A DNA stretch of 64,000 nt. Origin: Capitella teleta. Lineage: Eukaryota; Annelida; Polychaeta; Capitellidae. The DNA is taken from contig KB310317.1 of NCBI GenBank assembly GCA_000328365.1, positions 684,907 through 748,906 of the forward strand, given 5' to 3'. Positions within the stretch are counted from its first letter, which is position 1; each line of letters opens with the position of its first letter. Made by a program: the position numbers and the translations under genes. Below the pieces are notes generated by a model. That model did no database searches. It saw only the letters and a program-made list of their open reading frames with translations, and had not been told where the DNA came from. Positions 1 through 16,428 of the stretch are shown piece by piece.

Positions 1-43
1 TGGCCTAGAGATAATTCAATTCTGTGGAATTTACAATTATTNT

Positions 44-1187
<1,144 letters not shown>

Positions 1188-1643
1188 ATGATATCTTATA
1201 GCAGTGTAAATTCTTTGTTTTATCAATATCATCAGTTGACTCAGAAATCAGTGTGGATTTTTCTCTATGATTAAAAACTCTGGTATCTGTGGCAATCGAT
1301 CCAGGATTGTGATTCGTTCATTTATTCAACATTCGAATACAGCATCAGATCAACATTAGCATTGAATGAAAAGTCGTGAAGTTTACATGTATGTGTACTT
1401 CTTTATGTTTGCATCATTTCATGATGATGTAAAATAAAGGTCAAGAGGTCATTAACACATTCACCACCAGGCCATTCCTTTCGAATAGCACAATAAACTC
1501 GTTTTTGGTGTTGAATGAGGTAATGGGATAAGGGTTTGGTTCAAAGAGATTGTCTGCACTTGAGGAGGATATCACAGAAATATTCACTCCTGATGAAAAT
1601 ATTTTCTGTTAACTTGTATCTCTTTGTGTGATTTCCCTCACAG

Positions 1644-1758
1644 ATTTGAACCAGGCGAATGGGAAAAAGTATTCAGCGCTACAGAACGAATTGTCAATTT
1701 CGTGTCGGCGTTGATCGTTATTTTGTATTCCCCAAAAACATTTTTGCTTTCAATTTAG
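1644..1758 (+). pseudogene. Partial duplicate of PTGES2 exon 3 (pseudo-exon or alternative last exon)
   Basis: Bases 1654-1690 match 706-742 of PTGES2 exon 3 over 37 nt with one mismatch (encoding GEWEKVFSATER). The copy is preceded by an acceptor-like pyrimidine tract and CAG ending at 1643. It stays open to a TAG at 1756-1758, ending in a hydrophobic tail (IVNFVSALIVILYS) that resembles the membrane-like stretch after the same motif in the real exon. The first base after the AG would complete a phase-2 codon, as the exon 2/3 and 3/4 junctions of the gene require, so a spliced alternative C-terminus is possible. It may equally be a relic of a local tandem duplication. Confidence 0.7.
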
Positions 1759-2288
1759 TTGACTGCCTGGCATAATTATTGGTGCTCAGTAGAATTCTGC
1801 AGTTATCAACTTATTTTGCATTAATTGATTAATCATTTTGTCTGTTCATTCTATTGTACACATGGCATCTATCTGCAACTTAATCACATCCAAAAATCAG
1901 GCCTTTTTCAGACCTGTTTTATGACCTAAAATTAGGACCTTGTTTGCATGCAGCATATTGTCATCAGTACATTAAAGTGCATCTTAAAGACATGCAAATA
2001 CCATGGATTTATGAAAAAACAAGATGAGCTCGGCCAGGCTGTGATTCAAACACAACACAAACCAAACAATACAATGTCAAAGATTTGCTTAAATTTATTG
2101 TCCACATGAGAACATAATTCTGCTCTATAAAATAAATGACCAACATACAAAATGCATCTGCGAGATAAAGATTGGAGAGGAGAAAAAATTGCTGCTTTAG
2201 AAGAATGGATAACTAACTGATTGTAAAACCAGCCACCGATGACAACAGTCTTTAAAACACAAGACACACAAATCCAGGAATTCCCACT
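1759..2288. other. Intergenic region between convergent PTGES2 and DDX39B
   Basis: AT-rich sequence with no gene seen. It holds the DDX39B 3' untranslated region; a minus-strand AATAAA lies at 2094-2099, about 190 bases past the DDX39B stop. Confidence 0.6.
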
Positions 2289-5768
<3,480 letters not shown>

Positions 5769-5810
5769 TTTGAGGAGAGATAATTTACGTCGCAAGTTTG
5801 AGGAAAGATT

Positions 5811-6260
5811 CTGCAAATGAACAATACAGGGGTCTTACAATCGTAGCAGTAAGTATGTTTGTCCGGGGCAATTCAAAACCAATGCAATTTCCAAAAAAAC
5901 AAAACCCACAAAAAAACCGCTTGTGAATTTTGGAACAAAGCCGACTTCCTATCTCGAGATTGAACGACCAACGATCGAAATTACTTTTGACGCATGCAAT
6001 ACAGATAGAGTATGATTAGAAATAATGTCAATGTATTCTAATTATACGTGGTTTACAGTACAGTTTAATATTAGTTTGCGGTCTTGGGGTGAGCTACTTA
6101 CAACGATGTCGGTGGATTTTAAACGAATGAAACAGGAGGAATAACCTACCAGGCAATGGCGTCCAGCGGTAGAGAATGCGAAACGCTGATTGGCCAACGT
6201 AATCACGTGCTTAAAGGTCACGTGGACAAGATCATGTGATGCTTGAGGAGTTGAGGTTTG
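5811..6260. promoter_or_regulatory. Shared head-to-head promoter region of DDX39B and BBLN
   Basis: Fewer than 500 bases separate the DDX39B 5'UTR exon (minus) from the BBLN start codon (plus). Near the BBLN side are an inverted CCAAT box (ATTGG around 6189-6193) and two perfect CACGTG E-boxes at 6204-6209 and 6219-6224, the second in the context GGTCACGTGG typical of USF/TFE-type sites. No TATA box was seen at a sensible distance. Promoter function is inferred from layout and motifs. Confidence 0.6.
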
Positions 6261-8285
6261 ATGGCTTCAAGAGACGAAATGGGCCCGAATCCCGACCTTT
6301 CCAATGAAATGGACTCTTCAAAGGCCGGAGAAGAAGAATTAGTTGAAGGTATCATTTAAAGCCTAAATGGCCTAAAGCCTTCCCTAAGAAAATTTCAACT
6401 CTTAAAGTACGATTTGAAGGCATTTCAGTTTGAGGATAACTCCATATAATGATATATATAATAATAAATATAGCCATAATCATCACAATCAGATATGGGG
6501 ATCTAATTCCCAATATAGAGTCTTGGAACAAGACTAGTTTGAGGACTGACTTTTAAAGGTTTTGTTATTTATAAGGAACATTTTACTAATTATAATCCCA
6601 TCATCGACCCATGCACAGATAAATCGGGCGAGGTCCATGTACCTATCGCTGTAGAATGTCAGCTATAATAACCCTTATTTAATATAATAAATAATTTATA
6701 CTTGGTATTCAATGTACATAATAGAACTAAAAACCACCTAGACAGCTCCACTTGCAAGCAATAGCCTTATAGAATGGATTAAAATGCGAGACTGAATTGT
6801 TATCAATACTTGACTCTGGAAATTGAACAACTTTTATTTTTCATCTATAGTACTATACTGATTAGGCTGATCTCTCTCACTGGGTTTTTTTTCTCTTTTC
6901 CTTTCATTGTTTTCTTCTCCCTTTCTCCTTTTTTTCTGTTTTATATATATATTCCCGCCATTATGCATAGATTCATAACGTTCAAACTTGGAATGATGTC
7001 AGCACTTCTGCGATGGGAGGAAATCATCACGCCCCCTGCATTACCGTAAAACATGTAAAGTGCGCGCTATCAGCAGGCGTGCTTTTTAATAGCATGTAGG
7101 TGGCACTAGGTGCTCATGAAATAACTCGGCTCGGCTGGTTTTAGGCGCGCTGTAGGTGCGGACGAGTAAATGCGCACCTTAAATGACAGGGACCGAGTCC
7201 AGGAAAAAGGAAGAGGAGAAATCCAAGGAGGAATGTCGAAAATATTTCAGAAATGGCACAGAAATGATAGTGTCTTCTAAAATGGTTTTCGACTAAACAC
7301 TGACAAATAAAATGAAATATGTCATTTTCTTTATGGACTTAACCGCACACGTTTACTAAGAAAAGTATTAAAATTTTTAAAATTAAAAATAATAATTTTG
7401 GCAATTAATTGAGTTAATTACCACCATGACCTTCAACTTTGAGCTAATTGATTGAAACTCCGGATTTAGTAAGATGTATGTATATATTAGAGAGTATACT
7501 AAGTTTATATCAATGCAACACCTTGAATTATAAGTGAGATATAGGCCTTTTAGAAAATGATAATTACTATTTTACAAGATTACGCAAGAACGGTGCAACC
7601 CAGCGCAGTAATAGTACTATGCTTTGTTGTACATCTTGTTTCACTGAATTGTTTGGTGCATACTACAAGGCCGCAGATTGAATAATGGATGAGGTATGAT
7701 CGATCCCGTTTGAAATTTTGGAAATTCACTTTGACCTTGACCTTTGACATCAACATTTCAATGGGAGATGTTGAACCAAAATGTCCATGCCCTGTATGCT
7801 TACTCTGCACTTTATAGTTAAAGGGAGAGAGTGAGCACGAATCAACAAATCTAAGTGTACACATTGCCCATTTCAGCTGTGTCCCATTCACGGTGACTCC
7901 ATTAAATTTCTGGCACAAAATTGAATATCTCTTACTAGTATAGATCGCCAGGGGAACGAAGAGGGATAGTACTGAACTATCAGTTCGTCTTATTGATAAA
8001 TGTCTACATATGTAATGCTTTTTACACCTGATCAAATAAATCTTGACTTTGTTTTCAGAGTATGAAAATCTTGATTCTGCGCTGGATGAGATTGACTCAT
8101 GTTTAAGTGCAATGGAATCAAAGAACGATAACCTGGTTGCTCAGCTCCGTGAGCTACTGCAAGACAGTCGAGAAACACGGAGGGAAATGGAAGCATTGCG
8201 TGAAGAGGACAAAGGAAAGGACGCAGAGGAGGATAAGAAGGACGATCCCCCTGGAGACCCCAAAGCACCTCCTTCTTCATCATAG
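6261..8285 (+). CDS. BBLN: Bublin coiled-coil protein (C9orf16 / UPF0184 family)
   Basis: Two coding exons, 6261-6348 and 8059-8285, joined in phase 1 (VE/EYENLDSALDEI), give 104 aa against 83 in human. The conserved core aligns with human C9orf16: an Asp/Asn-rich start, INSCLDHLEEKND-like (here IDSCLSAMESKND), then LQELL-like (here LRELLQDSRETRREME). It is a short acidic coiled coil; the N-terminus (first 30 residues) and the Pro/Ser-rich tail are longer than in vertebrates. Bublin orthologues are reported as intermediate-filament-associated proteins shaping the lumen of tubular epithelia. ATTAAA at 8347-8352 is the likely poly(A) signal. The 1.7-kb intron carries a dispersed repeat (about 7200-7800). 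Divergent from DDX39B; PTGES2 is its near neighbour, as in human 9q34. Confidence 0.9.
7200..7800 (+). repeat. Dispersed repeat family A, copy 1 (in BBLN intron)
   Basis: About 550 bases are clearly related, in the same orientation, to 62690-63230. Shared landmarks include caattaattg.gttaat, gcaagaa.ggcgcaacc-like text, a TTGTTGTACATC block, gatc.atcccgtttgaaa and the block TTTCAATGGGAGATGT. No coding capacity, poly(A) tail or clear terminal repeat was seen, so the class is unknown (a SINE-like or MITE-like element is possible). Confidence 0.7.
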
Positions 8286-8352
8286 ATCTGTCGACTTCCA
8301 TTTTATATAGTTGTAAATATAATTCTTTGTTGAAAATCTAGTCATTATTAAA

Positions 8353-9866
8353 TTTTTAATCAGAATCGTGATTCATGAGTATCTTGTGTTAGTAGATTAC
8401 TGGGTTATTCGCATTGAAACGTACGTGTACATGTATATCATATTTGGAAAATACGCCCAATAGAAGAGTGTCACTAACACAGTATCTTTGTGATGCTGTA
8501 AATTGTTTGTTACTGAAGTCTGTAATTAATTCTTCACTGCCTCCCATCTCACAAAAATCGTTCTGAGCTGATTCACAGTTGTGACATCCACAGAACTTCA
8601 TCAAAAATATAGATGTGGAGTCACACTGTTGGCACAAAGCCTCATCAAATGCTGGAGAATCATGATAAAACATGTACATGTTTGCTACAGAGGGAAGGGC
8701 AAAGTTTTATTCCTGACGTCTGACCTCCAGTTGGGCTATATGCATCCTGGTTTCATTAATATCTAATTATTCGGTGACTGCAGTGCTGTACAACTGCATA
8801 AAAGGCATTAAGCTACTGCCTAATGTGCCTATGGAAGTATGTAGGATAAAGAACCGTTGATATTTAGTAGCAAGAGTAGGGGAAAATCTGGTCCCAGGTT
8901 TCTGTTCTGGGTCCTGCATCACCCGAATGGGTTCGGTGAAGCCGTAAAGCCCAGCATGCTCCTCAACCCTCTGGTTGACTTCCCGCATACATAACATAGA
9001 ATCAGAAGCTGATTTGAGTGAGTACCCGCAGTGAGTGAATGAGTTGAGCTGATCTGACTGCCCCTAATGACATGGTTGGGACTGCTTGTGAACTGGAATA
9101 CGATTCATTCGGATTCTCTGCAACAGATCGCCACCGTCCGTGGGTGCAGCGTTCTACTAAGACATTAAAGATATCTGTGGTCTGATTAAGCCCCTTGTTG
9201 ATTGTTGTTCTCATTCAACTACTTGATAATTATTTTTTAATGTTACATGAACTCATTTTGTGTTCCTTTAATTTTTGTTAGTGTATGCACAAGTGGGTCA
9301 ATACATAACAAAGTACATGCATACTTTGTGTCACGTGGCTTCACATGTATATTTTCACTACCTTGATCAGAAAAAATGTATTCAGTGCATCAAACTATCA
9401 CACAGTTTCTCAATACTGAATTTTGCAAGTTTTGAACTTTCGAGTGGTATAAAGAGTTATTTTCACAAAATAGTTTTTGATGGCGCCAACGAGAATGAGG
9501 ACGTCCCAGTTACATCACCTGAAAAATGTCCGTTCTGACCAATTGACACTACTTGGTGCAGTGACGTCACTGGTTCCTCTTCAGAAATGCAATAATTTCA
9601 TCCTCTTTCATTTTATGTCACACCCTTCTAAACTCTGTGATACGTGTGGTTGCATAATGTTCATCTTCTATTCTATCAATAAAATGGCTGAAATTCCCTT
9701 GCGTAATATGGTATATTAAAGTATACACACATCTTAACTTAATTGTTACTGTATTTGAATAGCCCACTAATATCGGGTATGCAGTGATACAATGTGTGAA
9801 CAACCCAACAGTTCGACCACAAACTAAGCAAAGAAATTCGAGACACGAGGAAAACAGGAATAGATT
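8353..9866. other. Intergenic region, BBLN to CTR1
   Basis: The two genes are convergent here. Nothing was recognised apart from the likely CTR1 poly(A) signal at its right edge (minus-strand AATAAA, 9867-9872). Confidence 0.5.
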
Positions 9867-10115
9867 TTTATTTTTCTGATCATTCACAAGAATTATCCTA
9901 AAAATGTTCACAAGCTAAAGCACAATGACAAGAGAATGGAAAGAGTTGTGAAATGCACAGAAATCATGATATTTTTAGAGAAGAATTTGAAAGATCAGCC
10001 AAAGAGACACAAACGAACGCCAGAGACCAAATCAGCCAAATCTTTTGTGAGCATTTTATCCGATAACACTGCAGAACAGTCACACCAGTCACGCAAGATG
10101 CCTCATTTTGATTGG

Positions 10116-11878
10116 TCAGTGGCAGTGTTCGTTGATGTCCACTATCAAAGCTCGTCGCCATCCAAAAGCAAAATACCCGAGACCAGCTCCAAGGGCCACA
10201 GAGATGCAGAGCCAAGCATTGTACGTCATGAAGATCAGCATAAGGAAATAGGAGATGACTAACTGAAGAATGTGAAGCAGTGTTTGTAATGCGTGTGCGC
10301 AGCTCAGAATGGGAGGCCTACAATGAAAGTATTAGGGCACATTTGCAAATTGAACGCAGAACGTACGGTGTTCTCATCTCTCTCTGTTCAGTCATCGCTT
10401 GGGTTTCCTCGCCAGGGACTGAGACGGAATATTTGGTCGTGATGGAGGAACGCAGCAGCATTTCTCTGCCGACTTTGAGGCCTTCGTAAAGAGCTGCCAT
10501 CACAAAGACCGCGACACACGACCCAAGCATTCCTGGAAAAACAAAGTTTCACGATGGCTGTGACCCTGAACATGCACTTAGAAGCAACTACGATAATGCA
10601 CAAAGACCTAATACAAAAGGGTATTAGATAATTAATTTTATTCAAATCAAAGGCGCTCTATCTGCCATCTATGCATGTACAAGGTTACAACTCATACATA
10701 AGATTACCTATGCTCTTCTGCCATACCCCTTCCTTCTATGTCTGTGTAATTCCATTCCATTCCGAGGCTTTACAGTATGCACTTCATATCGGGTTGCTTA
10801 CTTTCAACAATGATGATTGGGATAAGTTCATGACTCATTTGCTCAATGTTTTAAAGAAATTGTCAAACATACCATGAAGTAAAGTGTCTGTCTTTGTGTT
10901 GTTGTCACATTCGGGGTCCAGCTATTAGATCATCAACGAGCTTCAGGACATTTACTTGGAAGATAATACGATCGCATACAATAAAAAAAAAAACAATTTC
11001 TAAGTTTAGAAAAAAAAACAAACCTATGTAATTACGTGAACAGATCCGAAAAAAAGAACATTTGAATGAATTTTTTATGTCACAGCTATCATTGCTTTGC
11101 ATGTCTTATCTAGAAATGACTTCCCTCGAGTGTGTGAATAAATGATTAAATAATATGAGTTTGACTCTATTAAACTATTAAAGTAAATTTACCCTGCCAT
11201 GATGTCGTCCTCCAACCATTGAAGAGAATGAGCTCCTCACAACCGAAATGAAAGTACATCTGCAAAAGAAAGCATGAACACAATCAAGACGAAATAATCA
11301 CCAGTTATCACCTTCATCATGATGAAACCACTTGTTTAAACTAACTATGCACACAGAAATATATCCTCTTTCTCACACAAAATGTCACAACACTCACATA
11401 TGCATGACCAGGCTGAACTTTGCAATCAGGTCACAGTGACTTTAAAGCAAATCACGTGCTCTTCAACCCAAGCAATAAACACAGAGCAGCAAAGAGGCAA
11501 ACGTATTCTCTGATTTAACTGTCTCTCCTGCTATAATCAACTATTATTAAGTGATTATTTCATGAATGTAGCCAGTCACAACATAGATATCAACAAAGAA
11601 CTCAGAGACTAAGAAGGCCAACGGCCTATCCATCCCAACTTCTTTGGTATCAAGTTATCAACAATGCCTCGATCCAAATATATGAACATGGCAACATGTA
11701 TAACACACACACGACCAACCTTCATTCCCATGTGATCCATGCCAGAGGTACTATGTTCATCATGTCCATTATCCACCATTACGACGTCATTATGATCCAT
11801 AGAGCCATGATCCATGGAACCATGATCCATAGAACCATGATCCATCGTGCTGTGGTCCATGGCTGAATAGTTGGACAT
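10116..11878 (-). CDS. SLC31A1: High-affinity copper transporter, CTR1 family
   Basis: Four coding exons on the minus strand: 11878-11720, 11259-11193, 10532-10367 and 10317-10116, all GT-AG and in phase, giving 197 aa (human CTR1 190). Residues 1-53 are a Met/His-rich copper-scavenging ectodomain with tandem MDHGS units. Then come [16 protein letters not shown] (entry to TM1), the TM1 tail ending [11 protein letters not shown], a cytosolic loop, TM2 with the Cu-selective MxxxM (MLIFM), TM3 with GxxxG (GAGLG), and the cytosolic terminal HCH. All signature residues are intact, so a working plasma-membrane Cu(I) channel-like trimer is expected. An acceptor just before the ATG (exon edge 11893) shows a 5'UTR intron containing a CA/TG microsatellite. 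SLC31A2 is less likely because the long Met-rich domain and HCH end are CTR1 traits. Confidence 0.96.
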
Positions 11879-11924
11879 TCTCTGAATATGTACCTGAAAA
11901 ATGAAAGCAACGTCAACACGTGTG

Positions 11925-11927
<3 letters not shown>

Positions 11928-11969
<42 letters not shown>
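11928..11969. repeat. (TG)n microsatellite
   Basis: About 20 TG units close to the 3' end of the inferred 5'UTR intron of CTR1 (CA on the gene strand). Length variation here could touch the branch-point or acceptor region. Confidence 0.95.
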
Positions 11970-11972
<3 letters not shown>

Positions 11973-12149
11973 GTGTGTTTTATCAGTTTATCAACTTTAT
12001 CAGCGACGAAGCTCAAAAGGAGGCTGTCTACCTCATAATCAAAAGAAAATTTCCACTTAGCCAAGTTCAATAGGTCAAAAAAAAAAATAATAATGAAAAA
12101 AATGCATAACACAAAGCCTGATATGTAAAATCGCGCATTCTTGATCACG

Positions 12150-14340
12150 TTCTTGACACTTCACCCTCTCACAGACCAGAAACACATGTAATATGATACA
12201 TGTGCATGTATCATAATCTTATTCTAAATTTATAATTTATTATCATTCCAGAACTAAGAATTCTAAGCATTGTGAGATCAGCAAAAACCAACTACAACCT
12301 ACCCGTATATAGTAAACACACCAGCCGAGAGACAACACAATGAAATGAGTGAAATAACCAACACAAACGGAACCCTTTTATAACATCCCCCCATCCACCT
12401 TCAATGATATTAGGGATCACTGGACACTGACAAGGGATCTTGTGTAAGAAATAAAGAGTACGAGGGCATTCAATTATGCTCACAACTGATAATTACCCCC
12501 CATTGAAATCGCCTGTGATTTATCAATTGAGATGTTATCTCTATAAATGACTTCAGAAATTGTCATTAGAGCTCACCTTATGGATCTATAGCAACGGCAC
12601 TGACCAAACAAAATGCTAATAAACGCCAAATAAATTCCTTCGTTCTGAGAGCCTTCAATTTAGAGTTTAAATGAAGCTCCACAACATAATTATGGTCTTT
12701 TAAATTTCAAGAATACGGTAGTGAACAAATTTTGTGGAATTAAAATTTCATGAAATTATCCATACTTATACTCAGATAAAATCTGAATTAGATGTGAGCA
12801 GCATTAGTGACAGGCCAGTGATCTGCTGACCAACAAAACATGCAAAATAACACATTTTCCTTGTGACTTTTTCATCTGGTCAATGCATATATGGTCCCTT
12901 TTTAAGAAATTGACCATGAAGAATTTGACAATAGAGTGATAAAGTCATGACGTCATTCTAATATCGGATTTCAAGGAAGATATAAAAAGAACAAATTTTT
13001 GTTAAATGTTTCAGTGGCCTTCTTGTGAAGTTTCGAGGGCAACTTAGCATTGGGTTTCATTGGTTTCATCACTATTGATCAACCTTCCTTGTTAGCTATA
13101 GCGGCAGTAACGCCTCAAATGAATTATTGCAATCACACTTCATTCCAATCATCACAGTTCAGTGGAGAGATATACAATGCACCAATGAGAGATTAATTGA
13201 TTAATTAATTAGGTTAATTAGTACCATAGTTTAGGCCGAGTAAAGCATTTCGAATCGGCTTGAATAATATTTGACTGCCTAACCTTTAACCTTTGCATTA
13301 ATTCTCAAACTTCCTATGGGAATAAAGTTGATAAAACACTAATACAGATAAGATAGATATCAAACGTGTTTTATATCTATTTAATATATTTAAAAGGACC
13401 AGCCACAAATGATCACAGAGACTGAGGCATTACCGCCTTTTATGAATATCAAAGACAGGAATGCCCAGGATCGATACGATTCCAACGAGGGAATACGCAT
13501 GATTAAATTGATTAGTGACAGAAGAACTAGGTATCAGGGATGCGCCCACCTGCAGAAGCGGACTCAACACTCATTAATCCTGTAAGCTTCTGCAACAAGG
13601 TTTAGTAAACTACAATTCGGTTCTTCCGTTCAGCAGTTAAAAAACCCAGTACTTAGCACATGAAAAGCCACATAGAGAGGAAATGTAGCCGACAGAATAT
13701 AAAACTAAAATTTTACTCACCAGAAAAGATGGGAAGAAGTTCACTGCTGCTGGGATTAAAACCAATTGCGCCAAAATCAGACAACTAATGCACTTTCTGG
13801 TGGCCGGGGGGCGAGCACACTTGGTTGCCACGAGATGCTGGATGATGGAACACAAAGTTGAAGGTGTTTCTGGGGAGTAAAATATGATATTCCTTGAAAC
13901 GGCTAAAGTGTTGTTTAGGTAGCGCAGCATGTGTGCACATTGCGTGATTATATTGTAAACCAGGACAGCACTTGAATCCCATTGTAACCGATACACAGCA
14001 CCAATTGCTAATCAAATGATTATGAATGAAGGAATATTATGTATTACAATCAACTCTGCACCAAGTAAACCCTAGGTGATGAATGGCAATCAGTGAACCA
14101 AAGATAAGACCTCATGTAAATTGATATTGCCCTGGACAGAGTCCACCGATAGAAATAATTAAAAAGGATGATGTATTGAACTTGAAGAGTAATGCGGTGG
14201 CGGGCGATCACAACAGACTGCAAGCTGATCGGACATCGAAAGCAGATCCAGTAGTCATCTAGAGAAGACCAGAGAGAATGACCTGAGGTAGCTGAAGAAC
14301 TAATAAGTCGGCAAATTGTTTAGCGCGTGCATGCAACTAT
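12150..14340. other. Intergenic region upstream of CTR1
   Basis: AT-rich; it should contain the CTR1 promoter, but no site can be assigned. Open frames around 13637-14015 (minus) have no recognisable similarity and look like chance. Confidence 0.4.
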
Positions 14341-14377
14341 ATCACCAGCGCGTATAATCTGGCACGTGAGGCAATCA

Positions 14378-14760
14378 TTTTATAAGTAGAGAATTCAGCA
14401 TTTAAAGTTTAGTTTTGGGAGAGAGCCAAGCTCCGAACGCCTAGCTCTGTGAGGCTTGGCAGCAGGCCTCTGCATGTGCGGGACTTCAGGCGAGAGACTT
14501 TGGTGTTAAGATTTGTGTTAAGAAGTAAGTTTATCTATTAAATTAATTATTATGTGCTATTTGTTATTTCCATTTAACTTTAATTTGGCGTGTAAATTCC
14601 TTTGTTTTTCTGATTATTTTTCCATTGCAGTTGTTTCCTTTTAAATTTGTAATAATATTTGATTTCACCCTGTAATTTGAATAAAACCTTCAAGGTATAA
14701 ATTTACAATCTCTTGGGTTTCATTATACAAGTTTACATTGTAAACTGAGAGTACCCAAAA
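14378..14760 (+). other. Short transcription-unit-like block (small spliced RNA gene or solo-LTR-like fossil)
   Basis: In order: TATAAG at 14381-14386; a locally GC-richer block with a stem GCCAAGC/GCTTGGC near 14427-14461; a strong donor gtaagt at 14525-14530; an acceptor tttccattgcag ending 14630; AATAAA at 14680-14685; and a perfect inverted repeat gtttaca/tgtaaac near 14731-14745. No protein is encoded. This could be a short non-coding spliced transcript or an old LTR-type fragment; the borders are not certain. Confidence 0.3.
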
Positions 14761-15383
14761 CCCGAACTCAAGAAAATTATAATTATTATTGAAAAGTAGA
14801 GGTTAAACTTTTCCAAATGTCCTGTTACATAGAATTCAATCTTCCCCTCATGAACGTAATACCCCATGAATGTATGAATGAATGTGAGCAGTTACCGAAG
14901 GTCCAAATCCTTTGGAGTTTGGATGCATCTTTTCCTCATAATTCCCGGGATACTTCATACCTGTGTTCACCGGACATAAACCATCTTGATTGTCACATTC
15001 TGATCGTGTTTCTGATCATACCAAAATCACTAATAATAATAATCTCCACGATTGTCCCGCTTCAGTGGTTCCTGACTTATGACCTTGATGAAAGAAGATA
15101 ATAACCAGGGAGAAGAAAAAAAAACAACGGCCATCAACGTCATGCTTAACAAGATATTATACGAGCTCGGACAATTGAGAGAGAGAAGAGAAATGGGTTC
15201 ATAGAAGAGATGAACGGCCTATGTCGAGAGAAAGAATCTTTGCGTGAACAATTTACGTAACAGAGCGTATTGTATACTCAGGAGTGTCTGTAGAGGTTTG
15301 ATTGAAAAGACAGAGCTTATAATTTGGTCATCACTGGCGTACAAGAAAAAGAGAATGAACTCGCCTGGGGTAGCGGAGCAACA

Positions 15384-15540
15384 TACCCCCTCTACAGCAG
15401 GGGTCGACATCTCATATTTGGTGGAGGGCCGGATCAGGATAAGCCACATGGCAAGGGGGGCAGACCAGACAAAAAACTACAACAGTTATAATCAACTATA
15501 CATGTACAGTCACTACAGTGTTTATTAGAATTTTTTTTAA
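15384..15540 (+). mobile_element. hAT-like element end, family B copy 1
   Basis: It starts CAGGGGTCGACATCTC and continues GGAGGGCCGGATCAGGATAA, text typical of hAT termini (CAGGGGTCGGCAAC... GAGGGCCGGAT). The same text, inverted, ends at 44341. The other end of this copy and its 8-bp target duplication were not found. Confidence 0.6.
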
Positions 15541-16400
15541 GTGAATCGTCTTAAAATTGACATTTATATTATAGAAATATCTCAGTACAACACTATATGG
15601 GTATACCCTAATCGCATCGAAATATGTTGAAGACAATCCATCTGAGGTCACGAAGGGTCAGTTACTTGACCTGCTTATGAGTCACTGACCCATATAAGAC
15701 CGCAGATGCCTTCCTCAGCATCTTTTCCCTTTTCGCTTTTAAACGGATAGCACGTTGCGACTGTTAAGGTCACATGGCTTTAACGAAAAGTTACTTTATA
15801 TTTAAGTCTAGTATGGCTACACACTGTTGTAATGTATTACACTTTTGGATTAAAGAATACATGAACATACATCCATTGCTGATGGCTCACAAAGTACCAA
15901 ATGACCCCTATTGTTGCAAACAGTCCATTCACACCAAAGATACAAAGTTCACACCGATAAACTGATACCACCAACATAACGGCTTCCACTCGTCCACAGA
16001 CCCAGCACATAAAAGCACGCAATTCCAATCACAAAAACAGACACAGTCCAGTCAACCATAGCCACCAGTCTCCAAGACTACACCAACAGACCCCGAGATC
16101 CTCTTGCGATCAGTGATAGTTATAATTGGCTGTCAAGTATCATTAAAGTCTATACGTTGCAAACAGACGTCGCCCTTGTTGTTCCGGATCACCTTCGGGT
16201 ATATTCGTCTGTGTCCGAATTATTATTTTTATTATACATATTATTATTTCTTTATTTACCTTTTCTGTTCTTTCTATAATGTCAATGCTTAATTGCGATT
16301 GGAATAAATTATATATATATAAATGTAGAGGTGGAGTCGCTACAGCGACGTCACAAGGATTTACCCATTTTTACTCTGTGGATTTTTGACCTAAAACTTT
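15541..16400. other. Non-coding AT-rich stretch
   Basis: No gene recognised. A (ATT)-rich stretch with AATAAA near 16300 resembles LINE 3' tails in the window, but no LINE coding sequence is attached. Confidence 0.35.
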
Positions 16401-16428
16401 TTAGTTTTTTACGCTCAAGAACTTCTTT

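Noticed and set aside
7580-8035. 151-codon minus-strand frame in the BBLN intron
   Set aside because: Lies over dispersed repeat family A and has no protein similarity that I recognise.
11609-12148. 179-codon minus-strand frame running through the CA microsatellite
   Set aside because: It only reads through the CTR1 coding exon plus its introns; the splice sites and family alignment define the true exon as 11878-11720.
13637-14015. Minus-strand frames of 119 and 76 codons
   Set aside because: No similarity, no neighbours in phase, no start context; probably chance.
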